Origin: Myxococcota bacterium
Lineage (GTDB): Bacteria; Myxococcota_A; Polyangia; HGW-17
DNA length: 11,785 nucleotides
Assembly (NCBI GenBank): GCA_018821745.1
Contig: JAHJLU010000740.1
Coordinates: 1 to 11,785 of the forward strand
Reading direction: 5' to 3'
Shown here: positions 1 through 7,110 of the stretch, in pieces
How positions within the stretch are numbered: the stretch's first letter is position 1
Layout of the letters: each line of letters begins with the position of its first letter
Translations under genes and position numbers: made by a program
Notes under the pieces: generated by a model
Databases searched by the model: none
Seen by the model: only the letters and a program-made list of their open reading frames with translations
What the model was told of the DNA's origin: nothing

Positions 1-1020
1 CTGACGATGGGAGTTGATGGAACGGAGCTCTTTGCCGATCTCCAGTGCCTCCGGGTAGGTTGGACACAGGAGAAGATCAAGCGCCAGCTGGGGGTCACCC
101 ATGCGACCGGGGGCGTTGAGTTTGGGGACAATCTTGAAGACGAGGCTCTTCTCGGTGATCGATGAAACATCCTGCAGTTTGGCAAGATCAAGGAGGGCGC
201 GAATGGACTCACGGCTGCGCTCACGGATGAGCGAGATTCCATAGGAGACCATGATCCGGTTGACTCCCGTCAGGGGTGCAACATCAGCCAGGGTCCCCAG
301 GGCGACAATGTCGAGATAGTCCCTCACATCGGGGAGGACCTCCTCCGAGCGGTAGCCGTCGGTGAGGAGGAGCGTGCGCAACCCCGCAATAACGTAAAAG
401 GTCAGGCCCACGGTGGCCATGCCCAGGTAGGGAAAATCGCAGTCACCCCGCTGGGGATTGATAATGGCGAAGGCTTCAGGGAAGGGGGCATCAATGTGGT
501 GGTGATCAATGATGATCACCTCCATGTCGAGTGATTTGGCGAGGGCTGCGGATTCGTAATCCGTGGAACCCACATCACAGGCGAGAATCAGAGAGACCTT
601 GTTCTGCCGGAAGGCCTCGATGGAGTCGGGATCAAGGCCGTAGCCGCTGTTCCGCTGGGCGATAATGGTGTGAAAGGGGGTGTCGATGCGGCGGAAAAAG
701 AGACTCCACATGGCGGCAGACCCAATGCCGTCCATATCGTAATCACCAAAAACACCGATCACCTCGCCGGCCGCAACGGCCGCCACGATACGCTCTATGG
801 ATTTCTGGAAATCCTGGATAGTAGCGGGTTTGAGAAGATTTCCCAGCCGTGGATTGAGGAACTCGTCGAGGGTTTCATCGGGAAAAAACCCCCGACCTGC
901 GAGAATTTTGGAGACAGTGAGAGTGAGACCGGTGCGGTGGCTGATATCCCCAGCAATCTCCTTGCTATATTCCTTAGGCTTTGGAACGGGAATCTGTGGG
1001 CGGATGGTAGGGTCAGTCAC
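1..1020 (-). CDS. recJ: RecJ, single-stranded-DNA-specific 5'-3' exonuclease (C-terminus missing, runs off left edge)
   Basis: RecJ degrades single-stranded DNA 5' to 3' in recombination and mismatch or base-excision repair, using two metal ions in a DHH phosphoesterase fold. The visible 340 residues show motif I GDYDMDG at 92-98, SGYGLD at 125-130, motif II CDVGS at 148-152, motif III DHHH at 172-175, motif IV in LGTLADVAPL at 241-250, and the KLNAPGRMGD block at 300-309. These are the RecJ catalytic motifs in order. The family is usually about 570 residues, so roughly 230 C-terminal residues lie outside the window. The start chosen is GTG at 1020, the first possible start in this frame after the secF stop 27 bases upstream. 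No clear Shine-Dalgarno sequence precedes it, and an ATG at 1025 opens only a four-codon frame. It is the last gene seen of the yajC-secD-secF-recJ operon, so it is probably co-transcribed. RecJ identity is seen directly; the start is less certain. Confidence 0.93.
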   Translation of the reverse strand, partial: MTDPTIRPQIPVPKPKEYSKEIAGDISHRTGLTLTVSKILAGRGFFPDETLDEFLNPRLGNLLKPATIQDFQKSIERIVAAVAAGEVIGVFGDYDMDGIGSAAMWSLFFRRIDTPFHTIIAQRNSGYGLDPDSIEAFRQNKVSLILACDVGSTDYESAALAKSLDMEVIIIDHHHIDAPFPEAFAIINPQRGDCDFPYLGMATVGLTFYVIAGLRTLLLTDGYRSEEVLPDVRDYLDIVALGTLADVAPLTGVNRIMVSYGISLIRERSRESIRALLDLAKLQDVSSITEKSLVFKIVPKLNAPGRMGDPQLALDLLLCPTYPEALEIGKELRSINSHRQ

Positions 1021-1047
1021 TGTCCATGGGTGTTCGGAAAAGGGGAA

Positions 1048-2532
1048 TTATTTCTTCTTCTTGGCGCGCCCGCGGTTTCCACCGCGACCACCTTTGGGTT
1101 TTCTCTTCTGTGCTTTGGCTTTTTTCACAGCGCGCTCTTGCTGCTCTTCTTCGGAGAGCTCGGGGGCTTCCTCGGAGGCGCTCTCTTTGGATACGGCTGC
1201 GCGTTCCTCCTGGTCCATCTCCATGGGCTCAACCTCTGAGGCGCGGCCGGAGGCCTTGGCAGATATGAGGTCAAAGCGCTCGGAGAACCAGATAACCATT
1301 GGGGAAGCGACGAAGATGGAGGAGTAGGTCCCGATAATAACGCCGATTCCCATGGCCAGAGCGAATTTCTGGAGGACACCCTCGGAGACGACAAAGATAG
1401 CGAAGACAGCCAGGAAGGTGGTCACGGAGGTGAGCAGCGTGCGGCTGAAGGTCTCGTTGAGGGATTGGTTGATCACCTTGCTCAGTGAACCGGAACGGAG
1501 CTTGATGATATTCTCGCGGATACGGTCGTAGATAACGATTGTGTCGTTGAGCGAGTAACCCACGATGGTGAGCAGGGCCGCCAGAATGGGCAGGGAAAAC
1601 TCCAGGTAGAAGATGGCGAAGATACCGACGGTGATGATGACGTCGTGGATGAGGGCGATAACAGCACCGGGAGCGAATTTCAGGTCGAAACGAAGGACGA
1701 TGTAGATAAGGATGAACCCGAGGGCGTAGAGAATGGAAAGAATTCCGTTGATTCTCAGACGCTTGCCAACCTGGGGACCACGGCTCTCCACAGAGAGAAT
1801 GTTACACGCCTTGGGGTTTTCTTCTGCCGAAGGCAGGTTCAACTGAACGCGGAGATCTTTCTCAAGCTTCTCTGAGATGGAGTCGAGGGTGATGGTGTAC
1901 TCATTGCGCTGGGGAGAGATACCGGCACCTTCTTTGTAGTCCAGGGTATAGGGATGGGCTTTTCCCCATTTGGGTTTCTCGCCCTTTTTGAGTTTTGCCT
2001 GATACTCAATGGCTTCCTGGGAAAGCTCGACGGTGGGCAGGGTTGCCTTGATGCCAAGTTTGCCGAATATGGCATTAAAGGCAGCAATTTCAACAGGCTT
2101 GTAGAAGCGTACCTTCAGGTGGTCACCGGACTCGGAGAAGCGCACACGGAAGAAGTCGGTGCTGTATGCCTTCAGGAAGGTATCTTTGATGAGTGTTTTC
2201 TTGGCCTCACTCAAGGAGGAGAAATCACGCATACGGATCTGATAGGAGTTGACCCCGCCGAACTGCACTACATCAAAGTCGGCGTAGCCAAGCTTGGACA
2301 TGGCCTTGCGAACGTTGCTGGCGGGAATTTTCCGGTCGAATTCGACCTGGATCTGTGTCCCGCCCATGAAGTCGATGCCGTAGTTGAGCATCTGCTTTCT
2401 GCCGGGGATGACAAAAGCATTGAGAACAAGTGTTATGAGAGAGATGGCAATGAGAGTAAGGGAAAGAATATAGAATTTTTTCCGTTTTCCCATGAAATCT
2501 CGATCGGTTTTATATAAAAATTTTTCCAGCAT
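1048..2532 (-). CDS. secF: SecF, protein translocase accessory subunit, with long periplasmic domain and charged C-tail
   Basis: SecF pairs with SecD in the inner membrane and uses the proton gradient to help pull or release proteins passing through SecYEG. Segments in order (494 residues): membrane helix 1 at about 20-42, the SecF signature DFMGGT at 54-59, a large periplasmic part up to about 258, then five more helices at about 261-281, 287-308, 313-328, 365-383 and 391-415. The conserved GYSLNDTIVIYDRIREN block lies at 325-341. E. coli SecF is 323 residues. The extra length here is in the periplasmic region (about 100 residues more) and in a cytoplasmic tail at 420-494 that is first acidic and then very Lys/Arg/Gly-rich, ending in four lysines. 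The ATG start has AGAGG seven bases upstream. The gene lies 16 bases after the secD TAG stop. Confidence 0.96.
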   Translation of the reverse strand: MLEKFLYKTDRDFMGKRKKFYILSLTLIAISLITLVLNAFVIPGRKQMLNYGIDFMGGTQIQVEFDRKIPASNVRKAMSKLGYADFDVVQFGGVNSYQIRMRDFSSLSEAKKTLIKDTFLKAYSTDFFRVRFSESGDHLKVRFYKPVEIAAFNAIFGKLGIKATLPTVELSQEAIEYQAKLKKGEKPKWGKAHPYTLDYKEGAGISPQRNEYTITLDSISEKLEKDLRVQLNLPSAEENPKACNILSVESRGPQVGKRLRINGILSILYALGFILIYIVLRFDLKFAPGAVIALIHDVIITVGIFAIFYLEFSLPILAALLTIVGYSLNDTIVIYDRIRENIIKLRSGSLSKVINQSLNETFSRTLLTSVTTFLAVFAIFVVSEGVLQKFALAMGIGVIIGTYSSIFVASPMVIWFSERFDLISAKASGRASEVEPMEMDQEERAAVSKESASEEAPELSEEEQQERAVKKAKAQKRKPKGGRGGNRGRAKKKK

Positions 2533-2548
2533 ACCCTTACCTCTGCGC

Positions 2549-4450
2549 CTAAATGCTCAGGCTCTCCACTTTATGTTTTCTTGAAGTGATGAAATCAAAG
2601 ACCACGCGGGTGAAGAACACGCCTGTGACAATCGAAGTGATGATACCAATGATGAGGGTGACGGCGAATCCCTTGATGGGGCCCGTGCCGAATTCATAGA
2701 GGACCACACCGGCGATAAGCGTCGTGATCTGACCGTCCATGATGGCCCAGAAGGCGCGGGAGTACCCGGAGTCGATGGCGGCCCGGGGGTTTTTCCCCAG
2801 CCGCAGCTCTTCCCGGATCCTCTCAAAGATGATCACGTTGGCGTCAACGGCCATACCAATTGTGAGAACAATTCCAGCCATACCGGGGAGGGTCAGACGA
2901 GCCTCCAGGCCAGCCATGATGGCCATGAGGAAGATGACGTTGAGCAGGAGTGCGGCGACGGCGATAAATCCGCTCTTTTTGTACCACACGAGCATGAAGA
3001 GGACCACGAGGAAGGCGCCGATGCCCAGGGCCAGCTCGCCCTTCTGAATGGCGCGTTTTCCGAGGCTCGGTCCCACGTTGAGCTCCATCTCTTTTGTGAG
3101 AGGAGCGGGGAGAGAACCGGATTTGAGCGTACCCACAAGCTCTTCAACGTCGGCCAGGACCTGAGAGGCGGTGCCGAAGGAGCCCACGGTGATCTGGACG
3201 TTCTCATGGATCTCATCCTGAATAACCGGCGCAGAGGCGACCCAGTTGTCAAGCTTGATAGCCATTTTCCAGCCCTTGTGAGCGCCGGTCATCTCGGCAA
3301 AGTAGCGGCCGCCCGTGCGGTTGAAGGTGGCGTTGACCACGGGCCGGGACTGGCGGTCGTAACCGACCTGGGCGTTGATGATGTATTCACCGGTAACCTT
3401 GGAGTTCTTGAAGAGCAGCATGGCCCGGAGAATCTTCTGGGAAGTGTGAATACCCTGTGGGTTGACCTTGCGATCTTTTTCGAATCCAATCTCACGACCC
3501 TGGGGGATCATGATGCCGGCGGCCACAAGCTCCTTACGGAAAAGATCTTCCATGAGCGCGCGGGCTTTCATGAAGGCCATGGTCTGATCCATGGGGAGAG
3601 ACTTGGTGGGGACATCGAGCTCAAGATACCATGTCTTCTGGACATCAGCGGCGGTGCGTGCTTTGTAGGAATCTCTGCTGATGACCATTCCCTTGTAGGG
3701 ACCGCTTTTAATGACGCCAGCCTCGGTGATCTTGTATTTGTCACGGAGATAGCGGCCTACCTCGGCCATGAAAGCGGCCTTGGGTCCGGAATCCACCATC
3801 TTGAATTCAAGATGGGCACTCTTCATAATGATGCGCTTGATGCGATCCTGGCTTTTTTTGTCGAGGCCGGGAAGCTCCACAACGACCATATCGTCTTTAC
3901 GATAGATTTCCGGGGAGGCCACGCCGAATTCGTCGACGCGGTCACGGATGGTCTCCACAGCCCGCGTGAGTGCCTTGGATTCAAGGTTCGAGGCGTAGGT
4001 GCCGTCCATGACGTAGTAATAGGTCTTATCCTTAACACCGGTCTGAACCAGGCGGCGTCCATCGTACGCAAGGTAATTGGAGAGTGCCTTCTCCAGTTTC
4101 TTGGTGTCGACCGCTTTAAGGAATGTGATCTCCAGACGGTTACCGCGCACTTCCAATTTGAAATGCGCCGACGTGTCTTTGTCCTTCTCTCCGTATTCTT
4201 CCATGAGGCGGGTCTTGATGTCGATACCCCAGCCGTCAAGCTGGTCTTCGATAATGATATCGGTATCGATGGCATACTCAAGATGTACGCCGCCGGCAAG
4301 GTCGAGTCCACGAAGGACTTTTTTGTTGAAATAACCGTTGAACCATTTAGGCAGTTTCTCTTCGGCGACGAAGGTCGGAAGAAGGTAAATTACTGAGAAT
4401 ATACCAAAAAATCCGAAGAAAACTACACGCCAAAACCATTTACGCTCCAT
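2549..4450 (-). CDS. secD: SecD, protein translocase accessory subunit
   Basis: SecD is the larger partner of SecF in the proton-driven SecDF complex that assists SecYEG from the periplasmic side. The 633 residues match the family length (E. coli 615). Helix 1 is at about 8-28, followed by the signature GLDLAGG at 48-54 and the periplasmic P1 domain, with RVDEFGVASPEIYR at 171-184. The VASAPVIQDEI block is at about 404-414 and LNVGPSLGKRAI at 457-468. The remaining helices lie in the C-terminal third at about 474-490, 494-514, 520-540, 575-588 and 595-618. The membrane motif AVDANVIIFERIREELRLG is at 534-552; its first Asp corresponds to the residue tied to proton transport in the family. The ATG start has GGGGAG six bases upstream. 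The gene starts 17 bases after the yajC stop, so it is almost certainly in the same transcript. Confidence 0.97.
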   Translation of the reverse strand: MERKWFWRVVFFGFFGIFSVIYLLPTFVAEEKLPKWFNGYFNKKVLRGLDLAGGVHLEYAIDTDIIIEDQLDGWGIDIKTRLMEEYGEKDKDTSAHFKLEVRGNRLEITFLKAVDTKKLEKALSNYLAYDGRRLVQTGVKDKTYYYVMDGTYASNLESKALTRAVETIRDRVDEFGVASPEIYRKDDMVVVELPGLDKKSQDRIKRIIMKSAHLEFKMVDSGPKAAFMAEVGRYLRDKYKITEAGVIKSGPYKGMVISRDSYKARTAADVQKTWYLELDVPTKSLPMDQTMAFMKARALMEDLFRKELVAAGIMIPQGREIGFEKDRKVNPQGIHTSQKILRAMLLFKNSKVTGEYIINAQVGYDRQSRPVVNATFNRTGGRYFAEMTGAHKGWKMAIKLDNWVASAPVIQDEIHENVQITVGSFGTASQVLADVEELVGTLKSGSLPAPLTKEMELNVGPSLGKRAIQKGELALGIGAFLVVLFMLVWYKKSGFIAVAALLLNVIFLMAIMAGLEARLTLPGMAGIVLTIGMAVDANVIIFERIREELRLGKNPRAAIDSGYSRAFWAIMDGQITTLIAGVVLYEFGTGPIKGFAVTLIIGIITSIVTGVFFTRVVFDFITSRKHKVESLSI

Positions 4451-4467
4451 GTTATTCTCCCCGCAAT

Positions 4468-5010
4468 CTACGCGTTATCCTTTTTATTGTTTTTCCCTTT
4501 TCTCCTGCCGCTGCCCTTTTCTACGGGAGCGGTTGCGGAGGGGGAAGCTTCTTCGTTGCCCAGGGTCTGTTTTCCCGAAATATGGGATCTGAGAACCCGG
4601 ACCCTGATCTTGTCGGCAACTTCTACGGTGGCGTATCGATCGGTCAAAGACACGATAGTTCCGAGCAAGCCGCCGGTGGTGATGACGCTGTCGCCTTTAC
4701 CCAGGGCATTGAGCATGACCTGATGCGCTTTTTGCCGTTTCTGCTGAGGTCTGATGAGGAAGAAGTAAAAGACCACAAACATAACAGCCAGGAGACCGAA
4801 ACTGGTAAGATTGGAACCCTGGCACCCCGGAGCTTTTTCTTCCTGTTTCTTCCCCTTGGAATCAACCATTACCGTGGACATGCCGTCGGTAGTCTGTGTG
4901 GCACTGGCAGATCCACTCTCTGTTTTGGCCACTGGACCCATGCTGGGACCGGCCATTGCAGGGGCTGCAGGCTCGATGGTAGGTGTTTGTAATTTAATGG
5001 AAAAACTCAA
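4468..5010 (-). CDS. yajC: YajC, SecDF-associated inner-membrane protein, extended at both ends
   Basis: YajC is a small single-pass inner-membrane protein that joins SecD and SecF in the holotranslocon. The core is clear: one membrane helix at about 70-86, then IRPQQKRQK at 86-94 and the cytoplasmic block GDSVITTGGLLGTI at 106-119. The protein is 180 residues against about 110 in E. coli. Residues 1-65 are a Pro/Ala/Ser/Thr-rich stretch that should face the periplasm. The C-terminus (about 150-180) is a low-complexity, basic cytoplasmic tail. The start is TTG at 5010, chosen because a near-perfect GAGGAGG lies four bases upstream and the next in-frame ATG (codon 19) has no such site. It is the first gene of the operon. 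Confidence 0.93.
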   Translation of the reverse strand: MSFSIKLQTPTIEPAAPAMAGPSMGPVAKTESGSASATQTTDGMSTVMVDSKGKKQEEKAPGCQGSNLTSFGLLAVMFVVFYFFLIRPQQKRQKAHQVMLNALGKGDSVITTGGLLGTIVSLTDRYATVEVADKIRVRVLRSHISGKQTLGNEEASPSATAPVEKGSGRRKGKNNKKDNA

Positions 5011-5014
5011 AATT

Positions 5015-5021
5015 CCTCCTC
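5015..5021 (-). promoter_or_regulatory. Strong ribosome binding site of yajC, deciding a TTG start
   Basis: On the minus strand this reads GAGGAGG, an almost complete anti-16S match, with AATT between it and TTG at 5010. The match is strong enough to choose the non-ATG start. The four-base gap is shorter than usual. Confidence 0.75.
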
Positions 5022-5050
5022 AAGGTTGTTAGGAAAACAAACCTTCGTGG

Positions 5051-5063
5051 GACCTAATAGGTC
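5051..5063. repeat. Perfect 13-base palindrome in the yajC leader (possible operator)
   Basis: The sequence GACCTAATAGGTC is two six-base arms around a central A. It lies about 40 bases upstream of the yajC start. If the TTGACC/TACACC pair (5069-5097, minus strand, 17-base spacer) is the yajC promoter, the palindrome would overlap the transcription start. A binding site for a dimeric regulator is possible but unproven, and a palindrome this short can arise by chance. Confidence 0.35.
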
Positions 5064-5131
5064 AGCTTGGTGTAGCAGAGTTAGGACCAAGGGTCAACTA
5101 CAAGGTGAATACAGTTTTGGAAATGTAAAGA

Positions 5132-5160
5132 GATATAATCCTAAGGAATGAATATCTAAA
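5132..5160 (-). promoter_or_regulatory. Candidate promoter of the yajC-secD-secF-recJ operon
   Basis: On the minus strand TTTAGA (5155-5160) and TATATC (5132-5137) are separated by 17 bases, each matching four of six consensus bases, inside the most AT-rich part of the gap. The predicted leader would be about 115 bases. A second candidate, TTGACC-17-TACACC at 5069-5097, has a better -35 but a poor -10. I cannot tell which, if either, is used. Confidence 0.3.
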
Positions 5161-5187
5161 GAAAAATATGAAAAATTTCAAAGAACA

Positions 5188-5215
5188 TTGACTTATCTTT
5201 CTGTTACCCTATAGT
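5188..5215 (+). promoter_or_regulatory. Sigma70-type promoter of dnaG-rpoD
   Basis: TTGACT at 5188-5193 and TATAGT at 5210-5215 each match five of six consensus bases, with a 16-base spacer, in an AT-rich region just upstream of dnaG. Transcription would begin near 5222, giving a leader of about 45-50 bases. This is the best promoter in the window. Confidence 0.65.
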
Positions 5216-5228
5216 TCTCCATCTTTCC

Positions 5229-5251
5229 GGGGTGGTAGATGATACCACCTC
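5229..5251 (+). promoter_or_regulatory. Hairpin in the dnaG leader
   Basis: GGTGGTA (5231-5237) and TACCACC (5243-5249) form a perfect seven-base inverted repeat around the loop GATGA. It can be extended by a G-U and a G-C pair to nine pairs. It begins about seven bases into the predicted transcript and ends just before the GAGG at 5256-5259. There is no T-tract, so it is not a standard terminator. It could be an operator on DNA or a 5' structure in RNA. Confidence 0.45.
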
Positions 5252-5269
5252 TCATGAGGCCAGTTGGTA

Positions 5270-7072
5270 GTGCGATTCAGTGCGATGCAATTGAAAGAAA
5301 TCCGCCAAGCGTTGAATCTGGCAGATGTTATCGGGCGTCAAGTGAGCCTCAAACTCAGTGGAAATCGCCTCAAGGGGAGGTGCCCCTTCCACGACGAGAA
5401 GACCCCCTCCTTTTTTGTCGACGCGGACAAGGGTCGATACTATTGTTTCGGATGCGGTGTCAAAGGGGATGTGTTTGATTACCTCATGGCCATGGACGGG
5501 ATCTCCTTCTCCGAGGCTGTGGAGCGTGCTGCCTCCGAAGCGGGGGTAGATATCCGTTCCATCGACTCCAAAGAGGAGGAGGAGCTCCGCCGGCAGGAGA
5601 CCAGACGATCGGCGCTCTATAATATTAATGATAGGGCGTGTCAGTATTTCCAGGATCAGTTATATTCACCACGGGGGTCCACAGCGCGGGAGTATCTTAC
5701 CGGGCGCGGCATTTCCACCGAGATGTGGGAGAAATACCGTCTGGGATATGCCCCCGACGAGTGGACAGCGCTGTGTAATCAGTTTCAGTCGCCGGCGGAG
5801 TACGAGCACGCCCTGGAGGTGGGACTCATCCGGAACCGGCGAAGTGGTGACGGTCAATACGACTTTTACCGGCACCGGGTCATGTTTCCCATCGTGGACA
5901 CCTCTGGGCGTATCCGGGGATTCAGTTCCCGCATCCTCGATCCCGAGCGCCAGGAGGGGAAGTACGTCAACTCTCCCGAGAGCGAGATTTTCAAGAAGCA
6001 TCTGGCCCTGTTCGGGCTGTACAACGCGAAGAATGTCATCAGAAAGAGCAACCGGGCGATCCTCGTCGAGGGAAACCTTGACGTGATCACCATGGCGCAG
6101 GCTGGCTTCGAGGAGACAGTCGCGCCGCTGGGGACCGCCATAACCGAGAGCCAGATCAAACTCCTCACCCGATTCACCAAGAATGTTGTGCTCATGCTCG
6201 ATGGCGACTCCGCCGGCAGAGCCGCCTCCCTGAAGACCACCGAGATGATGCTCTCCATGAAGGTGGGGGGCAGCGTGGTGCTCTTGCCCCCGAAGGATGA
6301 TCCTGATTCTCTGCTCCGTCGGGAGGGAGTCAGCCGGATTGAGGAAGTCCTCCGGATTGCCCAGCCACCCATGGAGACCCTCTTCGCTCTGGTGTTGCCC
6401 CCTGTCTCCGCCAGCACAACCGAGAAAATTGCCGCCCTCCAGTCCATCAGCCACCACCTCGAGTCCCTGAGCAACGCCGAGCGTGATCTCTACGCCAGGG
6501 AGATCGCGATCCGTTTTGGCATGGAACATAAAATGGTCCTGTCGGTGTTCCACTCATTTTCCCGGGATCACCGCGATGACTTCCCTTCGGGGGGCAGTGA
6601 AAACCCCTCCACACAAGAAGTGACCATCGATCCCGATCTCATGGCCTTGCTCCATATAGCCGTTTTGGGTTTCCATGGCGATTCAATCTTGCCTATGGAC
6701 CAACTATCTGCTATTGGAAACAGTTTTTCTAATTCTGTGGCCATCGATCTGTGGAGAATTATGACGAACCTTCCGAGACCGGTCTCTTCAGAGACCTGGC
6801 GGCAAACGCTGGGCCCCTATTATCCTAAATTCATGGAAATAACGCGTTCGTTTTTTGACGAAAAGCACCAAATCATGGATCAAGGAGCCAAGGCGCTGAG
6901 AGAGGTTATCTTGTCGCTTCGGAGACGCGGATTAAAATATCGAGTGGAAATGCTGGATTTTGCCATTTTGAGCGCTAAAAAAGATGGCGATAAATCCCGG
7001 GTCGAGATCTTGCTCCGGGAAAAACTTGCGTTACAGAAAGAGCGTGTTGAACTCGCAGAGCCTGCAGCCTAG
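5270..7072 (+). CDS. dnaG: DnaG, DNA primase
   Basis: DnaG makes the RNA primers for lagging-strand synthesis and works with the DnaB helicase. Counting from GTG at 5270 (600 residues), the CHC2 zinc-binding domain uses C38, H41, C59 and C62 (CPFH...CFGC). The RNA-polymerase core follows, with RHRVMFPI at about 201-208. The Toprim fold shows the acidic motif EGNLD at 267-271, MLDGDSAG at 309-316 and DPDSLL at 344-349. The C-terminal part (about 440-600) should hold the helicase-binding domain but is poorly conserved by eye. Length fits the family (E. coli 581). The start is uncertain: GTG at 5270 is ten bases after GAGG (5256-5259), TTG at 5264 would be only four bases after it, and ATG at 5285 has no good site. 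Toprim has EGNLD where EGYMD is usual. The gene is followed by rpoD after 38 bases and faces away from yajC. Confidence 0.96.
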   Translation: MRFSAMQLKEIRQALNLADVIGRQVSLKLSGNRLKGRCPFHDEKTPSFFVDADKGRYYCFGCGVKGDVFDYLMAMDGISFSEAVERAASEAGVDIRSIDSKEEEELRRQETRRSALYNINDRACQYFQDQLYSPRGSTAREYLTGRGISTEMWEKYRLGYAPDEWTALCNQFQSPAEYEHALEVGLIRNRRSGDGQYDFYRHRVMFPIVDTSGRIRGFSSRILDPERQEGKYVNSPESEIFKKHLALFGLYNAKNVIRKSNRAILVEGNLDVITMAQAGFEETVAPLGTAITESQIKLLTRFTKNVVLMLDGDSAGRAASLKTTEMMLSMKVGGSVVLLPPKDDPDSLLRREGVSRIEEVLRIAQPPMETLFALVLPPVSASTTEKIAALQSISHHLESLSNAERDLYAREIAIRFGMEHKMVLSVFHSFSRDHRDDFPSGGSENPSTQEVTIDPDLMALLHIAVLGFHGDSILPMDQLSAIGNSFSNSVAIDLWRIMTNLPRPVSSETWRQTLGPYYPKFMEITRSFFDEKHQIMDQGAKALREVILSLRRRGLKYRVEMLDFAILSAKKDGDKSRVEILLREKLALQKERVELAEPAA

Positions 7073-7098
7073 TTGCTGTGGGCATAACATTGATCTGA

Positions 7099-7104
7099 TA
7101 AGGA
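7099..7104 (+). promoter_or_regulatory. Ribosome binding site of rpoD, fixing the upstream start
   Basis: TAAGGA stands six bases before ATG at 7111. Because this is the only clear site near the start of the frame, it supports translation of the whole basic N-terminal extension of RpoD rather than a start nearer the conserved sigma regions. Confidence 0.6.
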
Positions 7105-7110
7105 TTGTAA

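Noticed and set aside
670..1327. Two plus-strand open frames across the recJ start and secF end
   Set aside because: They are antisense to RecJ motifs and the SecF tail. Their unusual composition comes from reading the Lys/Arg-rich tail backwards.
3206..4396. Long open frame (396 codons) on the plus strand opposite secD
   Set aside because: It is fully antisense to well-conserved SecD and has no recognisable domain or ribosome binding site. It is a codon-bias shadow.
4816..4830. APGC in YajC as a lipobox
   Set aside because: The Cys precedes the single membrane helix rather than following a signal peptide, so lipoprotein processing does not fit.
5134..5139. Perfect TATAAT on the plus strand as a second dnaG promoter
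   Set aside because: There is no convincing -35 at 16-18 bases upstream. The region is AT-rich, so a chance match is likely, and the promoter at 5188-5215 is far better.
5270..5286. Direct repeat GTGCGAT at 5270-5276 and 5280-5286 at the dnaG start
   Set aside because: Only two seven-base copies are present, within coding sequence. This is below what I would trust as a regulatory repeat such as a DnaA box or iteron.
5666..6553. Open frame (295 codons) on the minus strand opposite dnaG
   Set aside because: It is antisense to the Toprim and core regions of DnaG, and its translation resembles no protein family.
7073..7110. TTGCTG-17-TGATAA as a separate rpoD promoter
   Set aside because: The matches are three and two of six bases. 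The short gap after dnaG is explained well enough by co-transcription.
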